This document shows positions 44,705 to 51,500 of a DNA stretch of 64,000 nucleotides, piece by piece. The stretch lies in NCBI RefSeq assembly GCF_002885975.1, contig NZ_POSP01000003.1:1364001-1428000 (forward strand), read 5' to 3'. Source of the DNA: Paucibacter aquatile. GTDB taxonomy: Bacteria > Pseudomonadota > Gammaproteobacteria > Burkholderiales > Burkholderiaceae_C. The translations under genes and the position numbers were made by a program. The notes below the pieces were generated by a model that worked only from the letters and a program-made list of their open reading frames with translations, did no database searches and had not been told where the DNA came from. Every line of letters starts with the position of its first letter. The first letter of the stretch is position 1.

Positions 44705-45346
44705 ATGAAAAATTTTGTGCTCGCGATATTTTCTCGATCTTGTCAGTCTACTTTTTTCTTAATCATTGGACTGTTTGCAAGTTATTCAGCCAATGCCAAT
44801 GAGGCCGTTAATTCTGATGAAATAGGGAATTGCCTAACCAAGAACTCTCTCCCTTCTTGTGATCGTCATGTCAGCGATCCAGACGGCTCCGTTCGGCTGA
44901 AACAAATAATTCAAGGAGCCGCCATCTCGATGTGCAATGAGGATGCAGTGGCTCGTCATTTCGGCGAAGGGATCATTGAATTGATTGGCCTCAGCAAACA
45001 AATTGAATTATCCCCGATTGACCGCTCCCGGAAAAATGAGATTTTAAAGGCTGGCGGATTAGACGCAATTGCCTTAGAGTCCGCGCCAAATGGACGAAAC
45101 AAGAGCCGACGATGCGGACTGAGTCTCACGTTGAGTAGATTCTTCATTGACGGCGACGTGCAAATTCAGAAGATTGATGTCGAGCGTTTAACAAAGCTTT
45201 GCGAGGTCGCAGAATCATGGCGCGATCTGCATGGCGGTTATTTTGAATGGTTTGGACTTTGTGATTCGCCGAACCATAAATCAAAGGTTACTTTTGCTTT
45301 CCGCAATAGAAAGCTGCTAAACACATCATTGGTCACGGAGGAATAG
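44705..45346 (+). CDS. Secreted protein of unknown function, low GC
   Basis: A 213-residue protein with a signal peptide (FFLIIGLFASYSANA, cleavage likely before NEAVNSDE). The mature part has six cysteines (IGNCLTKNSLPSCDRHV, AISMCNEDA, SRRCGLSL, LTKLCEVA, WFGLCDS) in pairs that could form disulfides in the periplasm. No known domain was recognised. Base composition is far lower in GC than the surrounding core genes, a sign of transfer. No operon partner is obvious: the preceding spacer is 268 nt. Confidence 0.6.
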   Translation: MKNFVLAIFSRSCQSTFFLIIGLFASYSANANEAVNSDEIGNCLTKNSLPSCDRHVSDPDGSVRLKQIIQGAAISMCNEDAVARHFGEGIIELIGLSKQIELSPIDRSRKNEILKAGGLDAIALESAPNGRNKSRRCGLSLTLSRFFIDGDVQIQKIDVERLTKLCEVAESWRDLHGGYFEWFGLCDSPNHKSKVTFAFRNRKLLNTSLVTEE

Positions 45347-45367
45347 GAATTCGCGGGGGCGTGAGGG

Positions 45368-45394
45368 GAATTCGGGGTCGGAAATTCCGAATTC
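45368..45394. repeat. REP-like palindrome
   Basis: GAATTCGG (45368-45375) and CCGAATTC (45387-45394) form a perfect 8-bp inverted repeat with an 11-nt loop. Sequences of this GAATTCGGGGTC type are often seen in intergenic palindromes of proteobacteria that are mobilised by RAYT transposases; no such transposase is present here. Confidence 0.55.
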
Positions 45395-45405
45395 GCGTGC
45401 GGAGC

Positions 45406-45450
45406 GAGGTCGCGAGGGTCAGAGGTCGCGAGAGAGGTCGCGAGGGTCAG
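45406..45450. repeat. Three direct copies of GAGGTCGCGAG
   Basis: The copies start at 45406, 45422 and 45434. Two carry the additional GGTCAG tail. The run is short and irregular in spacing (16 and 12 nt), unlike CRISPR repeats. Confidence 0.75.
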
Positions 45451-45743
45451 GCCTTGAATTTGAAGATCCAGAGTCTGCTGATGCGTACGAACATGCAAAC
45501 TTGGTAACGACAAGACTCAACGCATGACGACAGCGATTCCCCTGGCAGCCTGCGACACCCGGTTCGGCGACATCCAGCGTGCACGGCAAGAAGCCATCAG
45601 CCCCGGACACACTGACCTAAGGCCTTGTAGTGGTGGCAACATAGCGCCTGCTTTCGGCCACGCAAGGTTCGCCCATTCGACAGGGTGGTGTTTGTTTGTA
45701 CCCAGCGAAGTTCAGGTGAGCAGAATTCTTCAGTTGGAGTGAA

Positions 45744-45866
45744 ATGTACGAAGACTCACTGGCAATGCGGTGGCAGCATGCGTTTGTAAACACGGCCGAA
45801 ACGCCTGCGTCTTCTCGCAGTTTGGTGCTGAACGACGCGCTCGATCGGCTGTTGACGCTTGAGTAG
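45744..45866 (+). CDS. Small protein (40 aa), unknown
   Basis: A 40-residue protein beginning MYEDSLAMRWQHAFVN and ending LNDALDRLLTLE, soluble and amphipathic. GGAG sits 5 nt before the ATG, and the next gene starts 10 nt after the stop, suggesting a two-gene unit. No family is recognised. The good ribosome binding site and the tight spacing are the main grounds for calling it. Confidence 0.5.
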   Translation: MYEDSLAMRWQHAFVNTAETPASSRSLVLNDALDRLLTLE

Positions 45867-45876
45867 GCAGCGCAGG

Positions 45877-46146
45877 ATGTTCACAGTTTTCTTGCTGGCC
45901 CTGTCCGCTGTCTTCGCATGGCTCGCCGCTGACGCCTGGCGCCTCCGGGGCGGCTCAAGACTCCCCTCTGCTCAGTTGCTGAAGCTACGCGGGCAAATTG
46001 CGGATCATCTGTCGCTTGAAGAGCAACGCAAACGGCAGGACTACGACGAGAGAAAACTAACTGGCAATACAAATGCCATGTTCATCGTCTTTGCGGTCCT
46101 TTGCATCGGCTTCTTGGCCGCAGCGCTGCATCAACTGCTCGGCTAG
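45877..46146 (+). CDS. Small membrane protein with two helices, unknown
   Basis: An 89-residue protein with membrane segments at both ends (VFLLALSAVFAWLAADAW and MFIVFAVLCIGFLAAALHQLL) and a charged middle (LSLEEQRKRQDYDERKL), a hairpin topology with the middle on one side of the membrane. It starts 10 nt after the 40-residue frame. A TTG six codons upstream overlaps that frame and was rejected. Function unknown. Confidence 0.6.
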   Translation: MFTVFLLALSAVFAWLAADAWRLRGGSRLPSAQLLKLRGQIADHLSLEEQRKRQDYDERKLTGNTNAMFIVFAVLCIGFLAAALHQLLG

Positions 46147-46152
46147 TGCACC

Positions 46153-46863
46153 ATGTCCGTGTCAAACCTTGAGCATCGACAAGGGTGTTGCTTGCCTTCA
46201 AGGGGGCCGCAAGAGTCAGGAAGCGCTGCCAAGGCGCAATCTCCGACCCAACAGCCCGCTGCAGCCCCAGCCATGCTTGCCAACGCAGCCCCGCCTCGGC
46301 CCACCAGCGTCACGACGCGAGGATTCCAGCCATCAGCCCGGTCGCCTGGCAGCTTCTTGTTGGTGTCGATGTTCGCCTTCCTCCTCGGTTGCGGTTTCGG
46401 CGCAGCTGCGCGAGCACAAGCGCAAGCACAAACCCAGCTTCCCGCCCCTTCCCGCACCGCCTTCAAATGCGAGGTGGACGGTCGAGTCAGCTACTCCGAC
46501 AGCCCTTGTCTGGGTGCCAAGAAGGTGGATTTGGAGCCCACGCGGGGCCTGAGCAGCAGCGTTTCGGGCAAGTCTCCTCTTTCTGCTTCGCCGCCGCTCG
46601 GGGCCGATGTCCAGCGCGAACGCCAGCGCGAGGCCTTGGCCGAAGCGATCAAGCCGATCACGGGCTTGGGCGCCAAGCAGTTCGACATCCAGGGGCGCCG
46701 CTTGAAACAGCTGTCGCCCGAGGCGCGTCAAAGCTGCGCAAGGCTGGACCGCGCGATCCCCGCGGCGGAAGCGGCCGAAGCCAGCGCCAACACAGCAAGC
46801 CTGCCTGCTGCGCAAGAACACCTGCTGCAGTTGCGCCGACAGTTCAGAGAGCTGCGTTGTTGA
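46153..46863 (+). CDS. Exported DUF4124-domain protein
   Basis: A 236-residue protein as drawn. A membrane/signal segment (FLLVSMFAFLLGCGFGAAARAQA) lies at residues about 68-90, then the DUF4124 motif TAFKCEVDGRVSYSDSPC, and a helical Gln/Ala/Arg-rich tail ending in Cys. The 65 residues before the signal segment are Pro/Ala/Ser-rich and not family-like, so the true start may be a later ATG, for example the one at 46273 or 46369. DUF4124 proteins are periplasmic in Betaproteobacteria and of unknown function. Confidence 0.6.
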   Translation: MSVSNLEHRQGCCLPSRGPQESGSAAKAQSPTQQPAAAPAMLANAAPPRPTSVTTRGFQPSARSPGSFLLVSMFAFLLGCGFGAAARAQAQAQTQLPAPSRTAFKCEVDGRVSYSDSPCLGAKKVDLEPTRGLSSSVSGKSPLSASPPLGADVQRERQREALAEAIKPITGLGAKQFDIQGRRLKQLSPEARQSCARLDRAIPAAEAAEASANTASLPAAQEHLLQLRRQFRELRC

Positions 46864-47251
46864 CCGGGCCAAGCAAAGGCGCCAGGCACCTTGAACCCAT
46901 TCCCGCACGGAGCTCGAAAGCCTGTGCCCCATCTTCAGCGGCTTGATCCGCGGGCTGGTGCTTGCTGACCTGCTGGCGCGGGCGGGCCGCAAGCCCAGCC
47001 CCGCGGCTTTGGATGCCATGGGCAATCGTAGGCGCCCCGGGATGGGCCCGATTCGCCCGGGCGGGCGGCTGGCTACACTGCGTCGCGCCAAAACATACAG
47101 ATCATCCGGCATGGGCCGGGCACTCCGATCAAAAGATGCGGCCAAGCACCCAGGCGCAAGCAGACCCTGGGCGCAGCCACATGGCCATGCGGAAAGAACA
47201 AGGGCTCGGCCTGCACTGACGCACACCGATGCACACCGAGGGAGGACATTG
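46864..47251. other. Spacer without a supported gene
   Basis: GC-rich with GGGC/GCCC hairpins (around 47036-47065, CCCCGGGATGGGCCCGATTC region). No convincing frame is seen; the upstream extension of the next gene's frame lacks protein-like character. The end carries GGGAGGA, the ribosome binding site of the following gene. Confidence 0.45.
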
Positions 47252-47734
47252 ATGAAGATGAAGGTTCCAGGACGCCCAGCATGGCTGCTGGCGCTGTGTT
47301 TGTGCTCGGCTGCAAGCGCAATCGCGCAAACGGCCAACCTGCCCGGGAACGATCCCGGTTCCCTGGGTGACAGCAAGGCAAACGCCATCGAGGTGTGCCG
47401 CGCCGCGGGTCAGCGCGCCTACCTGGCCCGCTTGCTTTGCGCTGACGGCTCCCGCCCCGAGATCAGCCGGGTCGGCAGCGTCGGCTCGAGAACCGAGCCA
47501 CGGGCGCCTTTGAGCGAGGAACAAGAGCGCGAGCTCTTGGATGCCATGCTGCGGGGCCTGCCACTCAAAGCCGGCCAGCCAGACTTCCACATCGTGGACC
47601 TGTACCAGGCCACCTGCGGCCAGGTCCAACGCCAGCTCTACCTGGACATGTACCACTGCGACAACCCAGCTCCCGCGCAAGCGCCGGCCGGCTTCAGCTT
47701 GCGCGCCAAACCCACAGCCAGCACCACACCATGA
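47252..47734 (+). CDS. Secreted protein of unknown function
   Basis: A 160-residue protein with a clear signal peptide (AWLLALCLCSAASAIAQ). The mature part contains VCRAAGQRAYLARLLCADGSRPEISRVGSVGSRTEP and, later, DFHIVDLYQATCGQVQRQLYLDMYHCDN, with four cysteines likely to pair in the periplasm. The pattern of a Cys-anchored region quoting input identity resembles small conserved hypothetical proteins of Burkholderiales but no named family. GGAGG lies 8 nt before the ATG. The stop overlaps the start of the RDD gene, so the two are coupled. Confidence 0.7.
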   Translation: MKMKVPGRPAWLLALCLCSAASAIAQTANLPGNDPGSLGDSKANAIEVCRAAGQRAYLARLLCADGSRPEISRVGSVGSRTEPRAPLSEEQERELLDAMLRGLPLKAGQPDFHIVDLYQATCGQVQRQLYLDMYHCDNPAPAQAPAGFSLRAKPTASTTP

Positions 47735-48768
47735 GCAGCACAGCAAAACCTACGGCCCAGAGCCAGGCGACGCCAACACAGGCTCAGCCTTCGCCATCGA
47801 CCGCCTCAAGTACAAGCCCCATCGCCGGCTTCTGGCGCCGCGTCGCCGCCTTCATGCTAGACGGCCTGGCGCTGGGCCTCATCGGCATGGCCCTGGGTGC
47901 GCTGGCGTCCGATGCCCTGGTCGGGCTCGGGCCTTGGGGCCGGCTGCTCGGGTTCGGGATTGCGCTTGCCTACTTCGGCTTCTTCAACAGCCGGCTGGGC
48001 TGGGGCCAGAGCTTGGGCAAACGCCTGCTGCAGATCAAGGTGGTGGATGCGCAGGGCGCTGAGTTGCCACTCGGCCGTGCCGTGCTGCGCTACCTGCCCG
48101 TGGGTACGGTCTGGTTCCTGAGCAATGCGCAGCTGCCGGACGCGCTGCTGTTCAGCGCCTGGGCGGCCGTGCTGGGCCTGGCCATCTTCGGCCTGGGCGC
48201 CTGCCTGCTCTACCTCTTTCTGTTCAACCGGCGCTCCCGCCAAGCCCTGCACGATGTGCTGAGCGGGTCCTTCGTGGTGAACGCGGCCTGGCAAGGCCCC
48301 GTGCCCGCAGACCTGGCGGCGCCACTGCCCACGCTGCACCGCGCGGTCTGCGCCCTGCTCCTGCTGCTGGGTGCGCTGGGGCCGCTGATCTCGCAGCAAT
48401 GGCTGCAGAAGGACAGCCAGACGCCCTTCGCGCCCCTGGCGCAGATCCTGCTCGCCGTCAACGCCGAGCCCTGGGTGCAGTCCTCGGCGGTGAATCAAGG
48501 CGTGACCTACACCCAGTCCAGCAAGGACGGGGGAAGCAGCAGGACCATCCGGCATCTGAGCATCCACGCCATCTCGCGCGACGCCGACATTGACCAGGCC
48601 CAGCGCCTGCAAGCATTGGCCCGCCTGGCGCTGGACGCCCACCCGGATGCGGCGACGCTGGACCAGATCCAGATCACCTTGGCCCACGGCTACGACATCG
48701 GCATCGCCTCCTCCTGGCGCTACCAGCGTCGGGTTCTGAGCCCAGCCGAATGGGCGGCCTCGCCCTGA
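47731..48768 (+). CDS. RDD-family membrane protein
   Basis: A 345-residue protein. Residues about 30-190 are an RDD domain with the Arg-Asp-Asp marks (AGFWRRVAAFMLDGLALGLIGMALG and SLGKRLLQIKVVDAQG, then RRSRQALHDVLSGSFVV). One more membrane helix follows (AVCALLLLLGALGPLI), then a periplasmic C-terminal domain of about 130 residues. RDD proteins are linked to transport or envelope stress. The overlap with the preceding secreted-protein gene suggests they work together. Confidence 0.85.
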   Translation: MSSTAKPTAQSQATPTQAQPSPSTASSTSPIAGFWRRVAAFMLDGLALGLIGMALGALASDALVGLGPWGRLLGFGIALAYFGFFNSRLGWGQSLGKRLLQIKVVDAQGAELPLGRAVLRYLPVGTVWFLSNAQLPDALLFSAWAAVLGLAIFGLGACLLYLFLFNRRSRQALHDVLSGSFVVNAAWQGPVPADLAAPLPTLHRAVCALLLLLGALGPLISQQWLQKDSQTPFAPLAQILLAVNAEPWVQSSAVNQGVTYTQSSKDGGSSRTIRHLSIHAISRDADIDQAQRLQALARLALDAHPDAATLDQIQITLAHGYDIGIASSWRYQRRVLSPAEWAASP

Positions 48769-48847
48769 AAAGCGCACAGAGAGGCCGCCCTGTCTGCCGG
48801 CCGCGGCTCGGGCCCTCAGGCGGGCCCGCGCGCCAGGCTTTCCAGGC

Positions 48848-50023
48848 TCACTGGCTGAAATAGCCCGAGCACTTCTTGACCCCGTTCTTGGTCAGGTAGA
48901 AGCGGTTGCAGTTGGTGTCATAACTGCTGCCCGTGGCGGTGATGGTCCAGCCGGCCAGGTTGACGGTGTTGAGGTGCTGCCAGGCGCCGTTGGACTTGAG
49001 GCTCCAGTGCTGGTGCGGTCCAGTGGAAGCGCCGCCATTGCACAGTGCTTGCGCCTTGTTGTTGGCCGGGTTGCCGATGAAGGCGTTCTTGGCCACATTT
49101 GCGCCGGTGTTGTACTGCAGCTTGTCCATGTGATAGTAGGTGGTGGACCAGCCGCCGCTGTGCACGATCTCGGCGAAGCAGCTGGAGTGGCGCTTGAAGG
49201 TGCCGGCCGCCGAGGCCGACACCCGCACTCCCGTCTGGTTGCTGCCCCAGCCGCCGCCCTTGCTCATGTCCAGCGAGGACATGGGGTAGTTGCCACTGCC
49301 GGTGTTGGTGTGGGCGCCGCCCACATGCCAAGAGTCACCAATTGGGAACGGGAACTGCAGGAAGCCGGCCGGCGGCCCGGCCAGGCTAGTGTCAGGCGCG
49401 GCGGCACCGGCTTCTTTGCCGGAGCGAGCAGCGGGATCATGCAGCGCGCGGGCGGCCTCGGTGTCGAAGCTGAGGCCGAACAGGCGCTGGTAGGTAGCGG
49501 CGAACTCGGCCTCACTGGCGCTGGTGTTTGCCAGCAGCGCGCGCAGGGGCGCAGCCCGCGCTGCATCACCGCCGAACTCACCAGCCGCCTCATGAGGCGC
49601 AGGCTCGTAGAGCTTGCGTGCCAGCTGATCGGCTACATCGCGCACCTGCTCATTGAAACCGCTGCGCGTGGACAGCGCACCCATGGGGCGATGAATGGCG
49701 GCGCGCTGACCGGGCTTGCTCAAGAGGCCGCTCTGCTGCTCAATCAGCGCCAGCAAGACACGGGGACTGATGCTGCTGTAGCCCGCCCAATGGGAAATCA
49801 CCTCCGCATACTGAGCCAAGGCGGGCGCCTGGGCCAGCAAGTAGCTTTCGGTGTCGAAGCTGAACATTTCGGCATGGCTGTAGAGCAAGGAGTTGGGCGA
49901 GCTTGCCGGGCCCGCAGACTCGCTTGCAGCTTGTGCCTGCGACAGGGTGAACAGGCTTGCTGCAGCCATGGCTCGCAGCACGAGCAGCAGGGAAGGCTTG
50001 AAGAACTGAGAGCTGGGTTTCAT
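48848..50023 (-). CDS. LasA-like M23 metallopeptidase, secreted
   Basis: A 391-residue exoprotein related to staphylolysin LasA. It has a signal peptide (AAASLFTLSQAQA), a propeptide-like region to about residue 215, and the M23A peptidase domain. Zinc/catalytic motifs are HVGGAHTNTGSGNYPMSSLDMSKG (His and Asp ligands) and GPHQHWSLKSNG (HxH). Cysteines flank the end of the domain (CNRFYLTKNGVKKCSGYF). It should cut glycine-rich peptide cross-links or elastin-like targets, lysing other bacteria. The ATG was chosen as it gives the signal peptide; the frame is open 38 codons further upstream. Confidence 0.88.
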   Translation of the reverse strand: MKPSSQFFKPSLLLVLRAMAAASLFTLSQAQAASESAGPASSPNSLLYSHAEMFSFDTESYLLAQAPALAQYAEVISHWAGYSSISPRVLLALIEQQSGLLSKPGQRAAIHRPMGALSTRSGFNEQVRDVADQLARKLYEPAPHEAAGEFGGDAARAAPLRALLANTSASEAEFAATYQRLFGLSFDTEAARALHDPAARSGKEAGAAAPDTSLAGPPAGFLQFPFPIGDSWHVGGAHTNTGSGNYPMSSLDMSKGGGWGSNQTGVRVSASAAGTFKRHSSCFAEIVHSGGWSTTYYHMDKLQYNTGANVAKNAFIGNPANNKAQALCNGGASTGPHQHWSLKSNGAWQHLNTVNLAGWTITATGSSYDTNCNRFYLTKNGVKKCSGYFSQ

Positions 50024-50257
50024 GGGAATGCGCTTTCTCTCTGAATGAGTTAAAGGCGGGCCGGGCGCCCGGGCGCTGCCCCAAACGGCCAAGGCCAGCG
50101 GACTGAACCGGAGGGGTTCAGCCTCGCTTGCAAGCAAGCGCGGGACATGCCAACTCAGTCTAGGAAGCGAGGCCGCTGGCGTCGCCTGTTCAAGCTGCCA
50201 TCTTGTCCCCGCACTGGGACTGTGCTAACGGCCCAGGCCGCCGCACACCGAGCGCCA

Positions 50258-50629
50258 TCAATTGCCCGTCAGCCACAGCAGCAGCGCCAGCAACATGCTG
50301 GCTGAGGCAATTTTGTCGAGCGCCGCGCGCACGGGCGAACGGCGTGCCGTGCTTGCTTTCAGCGCTGCCACTGTGAAGGGGCGAAACAGCGCATCGGGTT
50401 CGACGGCGATGTTGAAGCAGGTGATCGCCATGCCCAGCACAAAGATCGTGTAGGCCATGCTCCAGCCGGAGCTGTAACTCAGCCAAGCCAGGACGTGGAG
50501 GATGGCGCTGACGCCAAAGAAGGTAGACGCCGCTTTCAGCTGGAGCGAGCTCGGCGCTGCACCCCGGCCAGGCTCCTCATCGGGGCCTTGATCCGACGCT
50601 CGTCCCGGACGCTCGCCCTGCTCGCTCAC
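50258..50629 (-). CDS. Small membrane protein of unknown function
   Basis: A 123-residue protein with three membrane helices (AASTFFGVSAILHVLAWLSYSS, MAYTIFVLGMAITCFNIAV, IASASMLLALLLWLTG). The only plausible start is GTG; the first 30 residues are Glu/Gly-rich and cytoplasmic. It begins 3 nt after the remnant of an M48 peptidase 3' end, so it was once directly downstream of such a gene. A short decayed frame after the intact M48 gene ends in a similar way (LMAAVLWCLGL versus MLLALLLWLTGN). Confidence 0.6.
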   Translation of the reverse strand: MSEQGERPGRASDQGPDEEPGRGAAPSSLQLKAASTFFGVSAILHVLAWLSYSSGWSMAYTIFVLGMAITCFNIAVEPDALFRPFTVAALKASTARRSPVRAALDKIASASMLLALLLWLTGN

Positions 50630-50632
50630 GTT

Positions 50633-50689
50633 TCAACTCCCGTTCACCCGTCTCAACAGATCACCCTGCACCTTGCGCCGTGCCGGCTC
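50633..50689 (-). pseudogene. Remnant of the 3' end of an M48 peptidase gene
   Basis: The minus strand reads EPARRKVQGDLLRRVNGS then a stop. The intact M48 gene 4 kb away ends EPARRKVQGDLLSLVQRG. At DNA level 37 of 39 bases agree between 50652-50690 and 54754-54792. Beyond the Glu codon a base is missing relative to the intact gene and similarity fades within 20 nt, so only the last 18 codons survive. The piece borders the three-gene operon on its left side. Confidence 0.8.
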
Positions 50690-50843
50690 GCATGCCGCCC
50701 ACAACTGAACATTGACGACGGATACGGATCATTGGACCAAGCAAAGGCGGCTTTGGGCAAGCCCGCGAAGCGCGGCAATGTCTGCAAGCGCCGAATGGCA
50801 GGTTCGCCAGGGCAGCTGCAAGCCGCCCACTCGGGCTGGCGTA

Positions 50844-50856
50844 TATAGTTGCTATT
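50844..50856. promoter_or_regulatory. Dyad operator copy 1 (TATAGTTGCTATT), overlapping the -35 box
   Basis: An inverted repeat TATAG-TTG-CTATT, the first of three copies of TATAGTTGCTATA upstream of the MarR gene. It overlaps the first base pair of a TTGACA box, so binding would block RNA polymerase. Confidence 0.75.
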
Positions 50857-50883
50857 GACAACTTAAAGAGCGAAAGCTATCGT
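50855..50883 (+). promoter_or_regulatory. Sigma-70 promoter of the MarR operon
   Basis: TTGACA (50855-50860), perfect to consensus, is followed after 17 nt by TATCGT (50878-50883, four of six matches). It points towards the MarR gene, 120 nt downstream. Confidence 0.6.
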
Positions 50884-50922
50884 TGCCACAAGCTGCATCG
50901 GGCGGGTTCGCTTCAGCTGGCT

Positions 50923-50935
50923 TTTAGTTGCTATA
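50923..50935. promoter_or_regulatory. Dyad operator copy 2 (TTTAGTTGCTATA)
   Basis: The second copy of the dyad, one base off the perfect palindrome TATAG-TTG-CTATA. Its centre lies 79 nt from copy 1 and 46 nt from copy 3. Confidence 0.75.
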
Positions 50936-50968
50936 CGAAACATTATTCTCGGAACTATCATGCGTGAA

Positions 50969-50981
50969 CATAGTTGCTATA
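50969..50981. promoter_or_regulatory. Dyad operator copy 3 (CATAGTTGCTATA)
   Basis: The third copy, 21 nt before the MarR start codon. It would lie in the transcribed leader, where a bound repressor could act as a roadblock. Confidence 0.75.
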
Positions 50982-51002
50982 CACCACCAGGACAGCCACG
51001 CC

Positions 51003-51500
51003 ATGAACCTCACCAACGCCACGCCCGGCAGCCTGCTGCGCGAAGTCGCACGCCTCTACACCCGCGCTCAACGTGTGGTGGCCGATTGCTGCCGCACCAC
51101 CAGCACGCAGTGCTACCTGCTGACCGAACTGGCCCGTTCGGGGCCGCAGCCTCTCTCGGAACTCGGCACCCGCCTCAGTCTGGAGAAGAGCTGGGTGTCG
51201 CGTGCGGTGGAGGGCATGGTTGCGCGTGGCTTGGTGAGCAAGGAGCCGAATCCGAACGACGCAAGGAGCTGGCTCGTCACGCTCACCGCCGAAGGCGAAC
51301 GCACCTGCACTGAACTGAATCAAACCCTGGACACCCACGCCGCTGAGCTGCTGAGTGCCCTGAACGAGCGCGAACGCGCCGCAGTCGAGAGCTCACTGCT
51401 CTTGCTCTTGAAGGCCCTGCAAGCGGATACCGCAGCCAATTGCTGCCTGCCGCCACCCATGGCCCACAAGGAACCGAGAACGAATCCATCATGTCGCTGA
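51003..51500 (+). CDS. Cys-rich MarR-family regulator
   Basis: A 165-residue winged-helix repressor. The HTH is about residues 55-100 (LSELGTRLSLEKSWVSRAVEGMVARGLVSKEPNPNDARSWLVTLTAEG). Cys29-Cys30 and Cys37 lie in the first helices (VVADCCRTTSTQCYLL), another Cys is near residue 101, and Cys-Cys occurs in the tail (ANCCLPPP). A vicinal pair plus a third cysteine could bind As(III), Sb(III) or sense oxidation, which is inference. The start is the ATG after an AGGA, in frame with a longer open stretch that overlaps the operators. Its 3' end overlaps the next gene by 10 nt. Confidence 0.85.
   Translation: MNLTNATPGSLLREVARLYTRAQRVVADCCRTTSTQCYLLTELARSGPQPLSELGTRLSLEKSWVSRAVEGMVARGLVSKEPNPNDARSWLVTLTAEGERTCTELNQTLDTHAAELLSALNERERAAVESSLLLLLKALQADTAANCCLPPPMAHKEPRTNPSCR

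Larger units (their letters stand above)
45347..45743. other. Repeat-rich spacer
   Basis: It holds a palindrome and a triplet direct repeat (listed separately). A 72-codon plus-strand frame (from 45524, MTTAIPLAACDTRFGD...) has no family similarity and a weak start, so it is not called. The end of the region contains the ribosome binding site of the 40-residue frame. Confidence 0.45.

Noticed and set aside
45524..45742. 72-codon plus-strand frame
   Set aside because: No family, poor start signal and located in repeat-rich DNA. It cannot be excluded, but support is too thin to annotate.
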